Shown in pieces: positions 1 to 8,912 of a stretch of 64,000 nt of DNA. Position 1 is the stretch's first letter, and every line of letters starts with the position of its first letter. Position numbers and translations under genes: made by a program. Source of the stretch: an uncultured SAR116 cluster alpha proteobacterium (lineage in GTDB: Bacteria; Pseudomonadota; Alphaproteobacteria; Puniceispirillales; Marisalimonadaceae); assembly GCA_902558885.1 (NCBI GenBank), contig CACEFQ010000003.1, positions 1-64,000 of the forward strand, written 5' to 3'. The notes under the pieces were generated by a model. That model did not search any database. It was given only the letters and a program-made list of their open reading frames with translations, and was not told where the DNA came from.

Positions 1-1
1 G

Positions 2-982
2 TATGTGAGTAGAGTTATTGCGCTACAGGCTGGAATGCACAAAGCATCTGCTGCATTGACTGTAAATCGACTTTGTGGCTCTGGGCTTCAGGCAATTGTT
101 AGTGCCTCTCAAATTCTCATGCTAGGAGATGCTTCAGTTGCAATAGCAGGAGGTGTAGAAGTTATGTCAAATGGTGCACATATTGTTCAAGGGTTTCGGT
201 GGGGGTCAAGAATGGGTGATGGACAAGTTCATGATATGATGTTAGGTGCACTTCATGATCCTTTTGGTCATGGACATATGGGCATAACCGCAGAGAATAT
301 TTCTAGTAGATATCAAATTAGTAGAGAAATGCAGGATGAATTTGCGTTAACTAGTCAAAAAAGGGCTCATAATGCCATCGAAAATAGTGTTTTTAAGGAT
401 CAAATCCTGCCTATTGAAATAAAAACAAGAAAGGGGATTGAGATTTTTGAAATAGACGAGCATCCAAAACCAGAAACTAGTATGGAAACATTAACAGGAC
501 TCAGAACTGCTTTTAAAAAAGATGGTGTAGTAACAGCTGGTAATGCTTCAGGAATTAATGATGGAGCTTCTGCTTTAGTACTAGCTAATGAAGAAAAAGC
601 AAAAAAGGGTAAGCCGTTAGCAAGAATAGTTTCATACGGGTTTGGTGGTGTTGATCCTGATGAAATGGGTATGGGGCCGGTACCTGCATCAAAAATGGCA
701 TTAAATAAAGCTCAATTAACTGTTTCAGATTTAGATTTAATTGAATCTAATGAGGCTTTTGCAGCTCAAGCATGTGCCGTTAATAAACAATTGGGTCTTA
801 ATCCTGAGATAGTTAATGTTAATGGAGGAGCTATTGCATTAGGTCATCCTGTGGGTGCAACTGGTGCAATTATTATGACAAAACTTGTATATGAATTAAG
901 GAAACGTAAAGGAAAATATGGTCTTGCTACTATGTGTATTGGTGGAGGACAAGGAATAGCAGTAATTATCGAAGCTTTATAA
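2..982 (+). CDS. Acetyl-CoA acetyltransferase / thiolase family, 5' end cut by the window edge
   Basis: ORF motifs NRLCGSGLQAI (catalytic Cys), GHPVGATGA and CIGGGQG; the frame stays open to the window start. Confidence 0.93.
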   Translation, partial: YVSRVIALQAGMHKASAALTVNRLCGSGLQAIVSASQILMLGDASVAIAGGVEVMSNGAHIVQGFRWGSRMGDGQVHDMMLGALHDPFGHGHMGITAENISSRYQISREMQDEFALTSQKRAHNAIENSVFKDQILPIEIKTRKGIEIFEIDEHPKPETSMETLTGLRTAFKKDGVVTAGNASGINDGASALVLANEEKAKKGKPLARIVSYGFGGVDPDEMGMGPVPASKMALNKAQLTVSDLDLIESNEAFAAQACAVNKQLGLNPEIVNVNGGAIALGHPVGATGAIIMTKLVYELRKRKGKYGLATMCIGGGQGIAVIIEAL

Positions 983-988
983 AACAAA

Positions 989-1288
989 ATGTCTTTCAAT
1001 CGAATATCAATTAAAGATGCAAAGGATCTATTATCAAAAGACGATCTAATCTTAATTGATATAAGAGATTACAATTCGTTCAAGAATGGGCATATTGATA
1101 ATGCCATTCATGTTGAAGATTTAAATATTAAAAACTTTCTTAAAGAAAAAGATAAGAACGATGCAATTTTAATTTACTGTTATCATGGCAACTCAAGTCA
1201 ATCAGCTGCCAATTTTTTTAGTCAACATGGTTTCAAAAATATATTTAGTATGGATGAGGGATATGAGGGTTGGCTTAAAGAAAATTAG
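989..1288 (+). CDS. Single-domain rhodanese-like protein (GlpE type)
   Basis: LIDIRDYNSFKNGHIDNAIH and active-site loop IYCYHGNSS. Confidence 0.85.
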   Translation: MSFNRISIKDAKDLLSKDDLILIDIRDYNSFKNGHIDNAIHVEDLNIKNFLKEKDKNDAILIYCYHGNSSQSAANFFSQHGFKNIFSMDEGYEGWLKEN

Positions 1289-1738
1289 GATTTTGTTTTT
1301 AGCATCTGATTAGCTATCCATGTCATAACAATATCATTTTTCTGATTTGTCACAGTATGCTTTAGTCTTGCTGTACCTCTTCTAGGATTTTTTGCTGATT
1401 TTTTTTGCTTCTAGAACTTCGATTTTTGTTTTTAAAACATCACCTGGATACACAGGTTTAGTCCATCTTAGCTCGTCAATTCCCCAAGCACCCATACTTG
1501 TTCCATCATAAACACCAGTTTTGAAAATTTGGGTAAATGATTTACCTAGTGTCATAAATCCACTAGATGTTAACTGACCAAATGGACCATTATTAGCTGC
1601 TTCTTCGTCTAAGTGGAAAGATTGTGGGTCGTATTTTGAGGCAAAGTCAATTATCTCTTCTTTAGTTATAAGAGTGAGATCAGATTCAAAAATTAATCCA
1701 ACCTCAAAATCTTCAAAATATTTTGGTTTAAGTTTCAT
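1285..1738 (-). pseudogene. MaoC-like dehydratase, frameshifted in an A8 tract (ORF track shows only 1382..1738)
   Basis: MaoC N-terminus (FEDFEVGLIFES..., FHLDEEAA...FGQLTSSGFMT). After the T8 run at 1399-1406 the other frame reads PRRGTARLKHTVTNQKNDIVMTWIANQMLKTKS*, a typical MaoC C-terminus. Confidence 0.8.
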
Positions 1739-1760
1739 CTAAGAATTAACCAAGATTTTT

Positions 1761-2510
1761 TTATCTTGGAGCCAAACGAACTGAACCATCAAGCCTTATA
1801 GTTTCACCGTTTAATAATACATTAGTTACAATGCTCTCTACTAACATCGCGTACTCCAGAGGTGTTCCTAAACGCTTAGGAAATACGGTAGTAGCAATTA
1901 AGCTTTTTTGAACTTCATCACTCATACCTGCAAGCATGGCAGTTGCAAACAACCCTGGTGCAATAGTATTTACCCTTATACCATTTGATGCAAGTTCACG
2001 GGCAATAGGTAAAGTCATCCCAACAATACCACCTTTTGAAGCAGAATATGCTGCTTGTCCTACCTGACCATCATAAGCTGCGACTGAAGCTGTGTTAATG
2101 ACAACCCCTTTTTCACCTTCTTTATCAGGTTCATTGGCTTGCATTTTGTCAGCGCATAATCTAAGCATATTAAAGCTTCCTATTAAGTTAACTTTAAGTA
2201 CCTTTTCAAATAATCCTAAATCATGCATTCCTCTACTAGATACAACTTTAGCTCCAACTGCAATGCCTGCACAATTTACTAAGCAATTTATACCATTAAA
2301 ACCATCAATGGCATTTTTCATCTCTTCTTCGTTAGAAACATCTCCAACAACGTATTTACAATTTATCTCATCAGCAACCTTCTTTAGTCCATCAGCATTT
2401 AAGTCAATCAGTAATACCTCTGCTCCTTTATTTTTTAGGTATCTAGCAGTTCCTTCACCAAGACCACTTCCTGCACCTGTAATAACAGCTTTAACATTTT
2501 CTATTTTCAT
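1761..2510 (-). CDS. Short-chain dehydrogenase, 3-hydroxyacyl-CoA dehydrogenase type (HSD17B10-like)
   Basis: GAGSGLGEGTARYL, NCAGIA, YSASKGGIVGMTLPIAREL. Confidence 0.85.
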   Translation of the reverse strand: MKIENVKAVITGAGSGLGEGTARYLKNKGAEVLLIDLNADGLKKVADEINCKYVVGDVSNEEEMKNAIDGFNGINCLVNCAGIAVGAKVVSSRGMHDLGLFEKVLKVNLIGSFNMLRLCADKMQANEPDKEGEKGVVINTASVAAYDGQVGQAAYSASKGGIVGMTLPIARELASNGIRVNTIAPGLFATAMLAGMSDEVQKSLIATTVFPKRLGTPLEYAMLVESIVTNVLLNGETIRLDGSVRLAPR

Positions 2511-2513
2511 TTT

Positions 2514-3758
2514 TTACTCTCCAAAATCACGTATATCATCTATCACTTTACCATCATTTGGTAAACTTTTTATGGGGACTATTTTAGCATTGCCTCTTAA
2601 ATTTATAACATTTTTTATTTCGTCAGATATCTTTTTTTGCAATGATAATATCTGTTCTGTATCTGCAACCTCAGCCTCGACTTTCAACAGTAATTCATCC
2701 TTATCATTTGATCTACTAACAATCATTCTGGCAGAGCCATTAATTTTTAAATTTTCTAAAATTTTATTAACTTGCGACGGTTGAACAAACATACCTCTAA
2801 CTTTTGTCGTTTGGTCTGCTCTACCCATCCAACCTTTTATCCTTTTATTAGTTCTACCAGTTGAGCTACTTCCTTCTAATATTGCTGAAAGATCACCTGT
2901 AGCAAATCTGATTATAGGTAACTCATAATTATTTAATACAGTTACGACAACTTCTCCTACTTCACCGTCATTTAAAGGTTTCCCAGTGCCCGGTTTAACG
3001 ATCTCTAAAATTACATTTTCATCTATAACCATTCCATCATTCTCTGTTGCTTCATAAGCAACAAGTCCTAAATCTGCTGTTCCATAGCATTGTCTAACAT
3101 GAATATTTCTCTCTCTAAAATTTTGAGCAACTGCAGGAAAAAGAGGTCCTCCAGTTACCATAGCTTTTGTCAACTTTGAAAGTGATATATTTTTTTCGTC
3201 AGCTTTTTCTAGAATAATTTTCAAAAAATCTGGAACACCTACATATGCAGTTGTGCCAATATCTTTCATTACTTCGAGTTGTAAATCAGTATTTTCTCCA
3301 CCTGCTGGAAAAACTGTACATTTTAAAATTTTTGCTGCTTCTTCAAACATAGCGCCGGCAGGAGTAAAATGATAAGAAAAACAGTTTTGTACAATATCAC
3401 CATAACAAAAACCAGCAGCATGCAATGCTCTCGAAAACCTCCACCAATCTTTTGAGTGACCATCTAAGTCATATATTGGTCCTGGAGACCTATATATATG
3501 AGCAAAATCCTTAATTTCAGAAACATTTAATTCTGCAAATGGTGGAAAATCAGATTGCTTTTGAATTAAATCTGATTTTCTCAACAAAGGTATTGAGGCT
3601 AAATCTTCTAAATTCTCAAGAGGGTTATTAACTCTTAATGATTGATTTTTATTATCTTTAGCTGTTTTAATTAGATTATTTAATTTTTCTAAATGATCTT
3701 TATTTCTTTCATCAGTTGAACGCGTTTCTAGATCATCAAAAAATTTATTTTTTGTCAT
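2514..3758 (-). CDS. Phenylacetate-CoA ligase-like (PaaK family) AMP-forming enzyme
   Basis: RSPGP...DWWRFSRALHAAGF, CYGTADLGLVAYE, GMFVQPSQVNKIL; PaaK-like architecture and size. Confidence 0.82.
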   Translation of the reverse strand: MTKNKFFDDLETRSTDERNKDHLEKLNNLIKTAKDNKNQSLRVNNPLENLEDLASIPLLRKSDLIQKQSDFPPFAELNVSEIKDFAHIYRSPGPIYDLDGHSKDWWRFSRALHAAGFCYGDIVQNCFSYHFTPAGAMFEEAAKILKCTVFPAGGENTDLQLEVMKDIGTTAYVGVPDFLKIILEKADEKNISLSKLTKAMVTGGPLFPAVAQNFRERNIHVRQCYGTADLGLVAYEATENDGMVIDENVILEIVKPGTGKPLNDGEVGEVVVTVLNNYELPIIRFATGDLSAILEGSSSTGRTNKRIKGWMGRADQTTKVRGMFVQPSQVNKILENLKINGSARMIVSRSNDKDELLLKVEAEVADTEQILSLQKKISDEIKNVINLRGNAKIVPIKSLPNDGKVIDDIRDFGE

Positions 3759-3764
3759 TTAATC

Positions 3765-4604
3765 TTATAACCATCTTTTACGTCTTCGATATTGTTTTAC
3801 ATCCTTAAAAGATTGTCTTCCTTCACCTGAAATTCCAAGATAGAATTCTTTTACATCCTCATTATCTCTCATAGACTCAGCTGTACCTTCCATAACTACA
3901 CGGCCATTTTCAAGGATATATGCATATTCTGCATATTGAAGAGCTATATTTGTATTCTGTTCAGCTAGTAATATCGTTACACCTTCTTTTCTGTTTATCT
4001 CAGCAACAATCTCAAAGATTTGTTTAACTAATTGAGGTGCAAGACCCATTGATGGTTCATCTAGCAATATCATAGTAGGATGAGCCATTAAAGCTCTACC
4101 AATTGCTATCATTTGTTGTTCACCACCTGAGGTGTAACCAGCTAATGATGTTCTTCTGTCACGAAGTCTTGGAAAGTAATTATACACCCTTTCTAAGTCT
4201 TCTTTAACTTCTTTATTATTACTTCTAGTATAAGCACCAGTAAGAAGATTTTCTTCAACAGTTAAATGTTCAAAGCAATGTCTTCCTTCCATTACTTGAA
4301 TTACACCCTTTTTTACTAATTGAGCAGGGTCAAGATCATGTATATATTCGTTACTATAGGTAACGGAACCTTTAGTAACTTCACCTCTTTCTGATGCAAG
4401 CAAATTTGAAATTGATTTTAATGTAGTACTTTTTCCAGCACCATTTCCACCAAGTAAGGCAGTAATGCCTCCTTTTTTAACCTTCAGGCTTACGCCTTTT
4501 AAAACAAGGATAACATGACTGTAAACAACTTCTATGTTGTTTACGACTAAAACATCTTCAGAAATATTTGATTTTTTATTTTTACTTACTTTAATGTCAT
4601 CCAT
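3765..4604 (-). CDS. livF: Branched-chain-type ABC transporter ATP-binding protein (LivF-like)
   Basis: GGNGAGKST Walker A, TSGGEQQMIAIGRALM signature, LLDEPSMGLAP Walker B. Confidence 0.9.
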   Translation of the reverse strand: MDDIKVSKNKKSNISEDVLVVNNIEVVYSHVILVLKGVSLKVKKGGITALLGGNGAGKSTTLKSISNLLASERGEVTKGSVTYSNEYIHDLDPAQLVKKGVIQVMEGRHCFEHLTVEENLLTGAYTRSNNKEVKEDLERVYNYFPRLRDRRTSLAGYTSGGEQQMIAIGRALMAHPTMILLDEPSMGLAPQLVKQIFEIVAEINRKEGVTILLAEQNTNIALQYAEYAYILENGRVVMEGTAESMRDNEDVKEFYLGISGEGRQSFKDVKQYRRRKRWL

Positions 4605-4624
4605 TTTATTTTCCTATGTGTAAA

Positions 4625-4648
4625 GAGAGCCTAAATAAATAGGCTCTC
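4625..4648 (-). terminator. Intraoperonic stem-loop between livK and livF (9-bp stem, 6-nt loop)
   Basis: GAGAGCCTA-AATAAA-TAGGCTCTC, 12 nt after the livK stop; no strong U-tract on the transcribed strand. Confidence 0.75.
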
Positions 4649-4660
4649 AATTTAATTTTT

Positions 4661-5956
4661 TTAACCACAACGCTCAGTAATTTTTTGCTCAGCAGCATAT
4701 TTTGATGAATCTTCTGCAATTAGTTTTTGAACTACAGACGAGTCTCCATACATATACTCTGTAATCATATTCCACTTTTTGGCTTTAGCGTCCCACTGTT
4801 GAACAGCAGCTAGTCCACTACCACCATGATTCTCACATGTGATTTTGAATGGAGGAGCAAAGTCTTTAAAACCTAGCTCTTCTAACCTTTTTGCACTTAA
4901 GTTAACATTTTCAAAACCATCTCTGTACATAGCAGGAGTGATTTTTGATGTGCCATGAATTTTTTGTGCAACTGTGGCCGCTTCAACCTGAACCATTGCT
5001 TGAAACAATCCTCTGTTATAAAGCACTGTTCCAAAGTGAGATCCATCACCAGATGCTTCACCTTTGTCATGAACATATTTCTTAATGTCTGCATGTACTT
5101 GATAGTTAGTACCAGGTGCATTAAAAGTCAGAGACTTATAGCCATGTGCTCCTTGACCTGCTGGTAAAACGTCATTTTCAGAACCTGACCACCAAATTCC
5201 AATAAATTTATCCATAGGAAACTTGATAGATGCTGCAGATTTAATTGCAACCTGGTTCATAACTCCCCAGCCCCACATTAGAACATTATCAGGTCGAGCT
5301 TTACGTATTTTTAACCAAGTAGCTTTTTGCTCTTGTCCCGGATGGTCAACAGGTAATAGCATCAATTTAAAACCATGTTTTTTACTTAGTTCTTGTAGTG
5401 TTCTAATTGGCTCTTTACCGTATGCTGAGTTATGGTACACAAGTGCAATTTTCTTACCCTTAATATTACCAAAATTATTTTTAAGTATGTGTCTAACGGC
5501 TATTGAAGCACCATCCCAGTATGTAACTGGAGCATTAAATACCCACTTAAAAACTTTACCGTTAGCTGCAGAAGTTCTTCCATATCCAGTTGAATAAACT
5601 GTAACACCATCAGCTGTAGCTTTAGGAATTAATTGGTAAGTAATACCAGTAGACATTGGCTGGAATACCATGGCATCTTTTTTGTTTTTTTCATAACACT
5701 CTACACCAACTTGTGTTTTGTATCCTGTCTCACATTCTGGGTGTAAAATTTTCTCGCCGCCAATTCCACCATCTCTGGCATTGATCATTTTGTAATAATC
5801 TACAAAACCATCTGCGTTTGGAATACCATTAGGTGCATAAGCTCCTGTTCGGTAAACCAACATAGGAAATTTTAAATCTGCAATAGCCATTTCTACATAA
5901 CTAGAAACAGCAATAACAGAAGCTGTCATTCCTATTAAAAGTTGTTTTATTCTCAT
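4661..5956 (-). CDS. livK: ABC transporter substrate-binding protein (LivK-like)
   Basis: Signal-peptide-like MRIKQLLIGMTASVIAVSSYVEMAIA; periplasmic-binding fold; AGGAGGA Shine-Dalgarno just upstream of the ATG at 5956, so the track start at 5980 is too long. Confidence 0.87.
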   Translation of the reverse strand: MRIKQLLIGMTASVIAVSSYVEMAIADLKFPMLVYRTGAYAPNGIPNADGFVDYYKMINARDGGIGGEKILHPECETGYKTQVGVECYEKNKKDAMVFQPMSTGITYQLIPKATADGVTVYSTGYGRTSAANGKVFKWVFNAPVTYWDGASIAVRHILKNNFGNIKGKKIALVYHNSAYGKEPIRTLQELSKKHGFKLMLLPVDHPGQEQKATWLKIRKARPDNVLMWGWGVMNQVAIKSAASIKFPMDKFIGIWWSGSENDVLPAGQGAHGYKSLTFNAPGTNYQVHADIKKYVHDKGEASGDGSHFGTVLYNRGLFQAMVQVEAATVAQKIHGTSKITPAMYRDGFENVNLSAKRLEELGFKDFAPPFKITCENHGGSGLAAVQQWDAKAKKWNMITEYMYGDSSVVQKLIAEDSSKYAAEQKITERCG

Positions 5957-6003
5957 TAGATCCTCCTCTTGAGAAAACATTAAAGTTATCTACTAAATTA
6001 AAT

Positions 6004-7083
6004 TTAGTAGGGGAAAGGCCATCTTCTTAATTTTTCTTTTGCGATGGACCAAAGTCTTGCAAGGCCATGTGGCTCTACAATTAAAAATACAATCATTAAC
6101 AATCCCCAGATTGTTATCTCAAAATGTTTAGCTGTAACAGCTGATAGACCAACCATATCAACCATTAAAAATTTCAGACCAATTGGTAATGTAACAATGA
6201 ACGCAGCTCCGAGAAAAGAGCCTAACATTGACCCTAACCCTCCAATGATAATCATAAATAAAACTGGAAATGAAATTGTCATAATATCAAAAGACTCTGT
6301 TACCTCAATTGCACCTAGAAACACAGCGAAATACAAAGCACCAGCAACACCAATATAAAACGAGCTAATTGCAAACGCAGAAAGTTTTGTTTTGAGTGGA
6401 GGTACACCTATAATTTCAGCTGCGATATCCATATCTCTTATAGCCATCCAAGAACGACCTATTTTACTTCTTATTAAATTTTTGGCTGCAAAACTTAATA
6501 AAACAACCAAAACTAAACAGAACAAATAAGTTGCATAAGGAGGCGCAGTAGCACCTGTCACTGGAACACTAAACATTGTTCTCTCTGAAACAGTAATTTG
6601 ACCAGTATCAGAGTAGTTATAAAACCATGGAACCTTGTTAAAAAGCCAAACTAGAAAAAATTGAGAGGCTAACGTGGCAACTGCTAGATAAAAACCTTTA
6701 ATTCGTAAAGATGGAAGACCAAATAAAATACCAACAGCAGCTGTTATAAGCCCTGAAATAAGTACAATAATCATAATATTCATATCAGGAAAAGAAGTCA
6801 TAATTTTATAAGTAGAAAAGGCTCCAACTGCCATAAAACCGCCAGTTCCTAATGAAACCTGACCACAATATCCGGTTAAAATATTTAATCCTATTGCAGC
6901 TAGTGAAAATATCAAAAAAGGAACTAAGATAGCTTTTTCCCAGTAACTATTAATTACAAAAGGTATTATTAAAAAAGCAACAAACATAAGTATACTAAAA
7001 GCAATTTTATCCTGTAAAAGGGGAAAAATAGCGTGGTCTGATTTATATGAAGATTTGTACTGACCAGTTTCTTTGTAAATCAT
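6004..7083 (-). CDS. livM: Branched-chain-type ABC transporter permease (LivM-like)
   Basis: LNILTGYCGQVSLGTGGFMAVGAF; multi-TM; operon context. Confidence 0.9.
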   Translation of the reverse strand: MIYKETGQYKSSYKSDHAIFPLLQDKIAFSILMFVAFLIIPFVINSYWEKAILVPFLIFSLAAIGLNILTGYCGQVSLGTGGFMAVGAFSTYKIMTSFPDMNIMIIVLISGLITAAVGILFGLPSLRIKGFYLAVATLASQFFLVWLFNKVPWFYNYSDTGQITVSERTMFSVPVTGATAPPYATYLFCLVLVVLLSFAAKNLIRSKIGRSWMAIRDMDIAAEIIGVPPLKTKLSAFAISSFYIGVAGALYFAVFLGAIEVTESFDIMTISFPVLFMIIIGGLGSMLGSFLGAAFIVTLPIGLKFLMVDMVGLSAVTAKHFEITIWGLLMIVFLIVEPHGLARLWSIAKEKLRRWPFPY

Positions 7084-7088
7084 AGAAT

Positions 7089-8093
7089 TTAAACCCTCTC
7101 GATAATTTTATCGCCAAATAAACCTTGTGGACGAAATAATAAAAAGACCAATGCCATCACATAGGCAAACCAATTTTCAAGTGCTCCTATTTCAAAAAAT
7201 CCACCGATGTAAATTTCTGCTAATTTTTCACCCACACCGATTAATAATCCTCCAATTATCGCTCCAGGTATAGAAGTAAAGCCTCCTAATATAAGAACAG
7301 GAAGAGCTTTTAATGCAATTAATGATAAAGAAAACTGAACACCTGACTCAGTTCCCCACATAATACCAGCCACCATTGCAATAAAACCAGAAATAGCCCA
7401 AACAAGTATCCAAATACTTCTTAGTGAAATTCCAACTGAAAGTGCAGCTTGATGATCGTCAGCAACAGCTCTTAATGCTCTACCGGTTTTTGTATATTGT
7501 GAAAAAAGAGCTAAGGTAATAACTAAAAATACTGCAATTACTGTTGCCCAAACGTTAAGAACATCTATGTACATTCCATAATAATCACTACCTTCAGCAG
7601 CAAGACCAATTGTAGCTTCTTCTAACCAAATTGATCCTCCACTTGGTATACCTACATCTAATACTTTAACATCAGATCCCCACATTAAATCACCAACACC
7701 TTCGAGCGCAAAAGCTAAACCGATAGTAGCCATAAATAATATTATGGGATCTTGATTAACAAGATGTTTTAAAACTAGTCGTTCTATAATCCACGCAAGA
7801 GCAATCATAGTTATCATCGTCAATAAGATTGCAAGAAAATTTGGCATCGAAGCATACCAATTATGATAATTAGTTCCAAAAAGTTCGTTTATTAGATGTG
7901 CAAATGGAACTTGGCCGGTTTGGTATCCAACTAGAGTAAGTGCAGCAAAAAGAGCAAAAACACCTTGGGCAAAGTTAAATACTCCAGATGCTTTAAAAAT
8001 TAAAACAAAGCCAAGAGCTACAAGCGAATACATCACTCCCGACATTAATCCATTCAAAACTGTTTCAATAAAATTAAGTAATTCTACACTCAT
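7089..8093 (-). CDS. livH: Branched-chain-type ABC transporter permease (LivH-like)
   Basis: GVMYSLVALGFVLIFKASGVFNFAQG; multi-TM; operon context. Confidence 0.9.
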   Translation of the reverse strand: MSVELLNFIETVLNGLMSGVMYSLVALGFVLIFKASGVFNFAQGVFALFAALTLVGYQTGQVPFAHLINELFGTNYHNWYASMPNFLAILLTMITMIALAWIIERLVLKHLVNQDPIILFMATIGLAFALEGVGDLMWGSDVKVLDVGIPSGGSIWLEEATIGLAAEGSDYYGMYIDVLNVWATVIAVFLVITLALFSQYTKTGRALRAVADDHQAALSVGISLRSIWILVWAISGFIAMVAGIMWGTESGVQFSLSLIALKALPVLILGGFTSIPGAIIGGLLIGVGEKLAEIYIGGFFEIGALENWFAYVMALVFLLFRPQGLFGDKIIERV

Positions 8094-8108
8094 AAAATAA
8101 TTTCCTTA

Positions 8109-8912
8109 CTAATCATCAGACACACCTAGATATGCATCAATAACTGCTTTATTGTTTCTAATTTCTTTAGGTAATCCAGATCCAATTTTTTTGCCATAGT
8201 CCAATACTACTATTCTATCTGAAATATCCATCACGACACCCATATCGTGTTCTATTAAAACTATTGTTGTCTTCAATTCATTATTAACTGTGAGAACAAA
8301 TCTACTCATGTCTTGCTTTTCTTCTACATTCATACCTGCCATAGGTTCATCTAGTAAAAGTATTTCTGGTTCCATTGCCAATGCACGACCAAGTTCCACT
8401 CTCTTTTGTAAACCATATGGGAGTGATCCAACAGGTGTACGTCTAATTGATTGAAGGTCTAAAAAATCAATAACTCTTTCAACTCTTTCGCGATGTTCTT
8501 CTTCTTCTTTTGCCACCGGGCCAAGATATAGTGCTTGCATGAGAAAATTTTGTTTTTGTTTTAACAATCTCCCGGTCATAAGATTATCTAATGTACTCAT
8601 TCCTTTAAACAATGCTATATTCTGAAATGTTCTGGCAATACCACTTTTTGCTGCTAATTCAGGTTCCATTTCATTTCTGTCGGTGCCAGCAAAATTTATT
8701 GTACCACTTGTAGGTTTATAAAACCCATTTATGACATTTAGCATTGAAGATTTACCTGCTCCATTAGGTCCTATTATTGCAAAAACCTCACCTTTTTTTA
8801 CTTCAAAGGAGACGTCTGTTAGAGCTTTTACACCCCCAAAAGCTAAGCTAATGTTTTTAAGCTCAATTGCAGTCTTGCCATAAGGTATTTTTTTTAAATC
8901 TTCTAAACTCAT
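8109..8912 (-). CDS. livG: Branched-chain-type ABC transporter ATP-binding protein (LivG-like)
   Basis: GPNGAGKSS, ARTFQNIALF, LLDEPMAGMN. Confidence 0.9.
   Translation of the reverse strand: MSLEDLKKIPYGKTAIELKNISLAFGGVKALTDVSFEVKKGEVFAIIGPNGAGKSSMLNVINGFYKPTSGTINFAGTDRNEMEPELAAKSGIARTFQNIALFKGMSTLDNLMTGRLLKQKQNFLMQALYLGPVAKEEEEHRERVERVIDFLDLQSIRRTPVGSLPYGLQKRVELGRALAMEPEILLLDEPMAGMNVEEKQDMSRFVLTVNNELKTTIVLIEHDMGVVMDISDRIVVLDYGKKIGSGLPKEIRNNKAVIDAYLGVSDD

Noticed and set aside
2092-2784. 230-aa plus-strand ORF
   Set aside because: Antisense to well-supported SDR and PaaK-like genes; Ser/Leu/Phe-rich composition typical of a reverse-frame artefact
5223-5597. 124-aa ORF antisense to livK
   Set aside because: Lies wholly inside the substrate-binding-protein gene on the other strand; no family motif
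6044-6358. 104-aa plus-strand ORF
   Set aside because: Antisense to livM; composition of an antisense shadow
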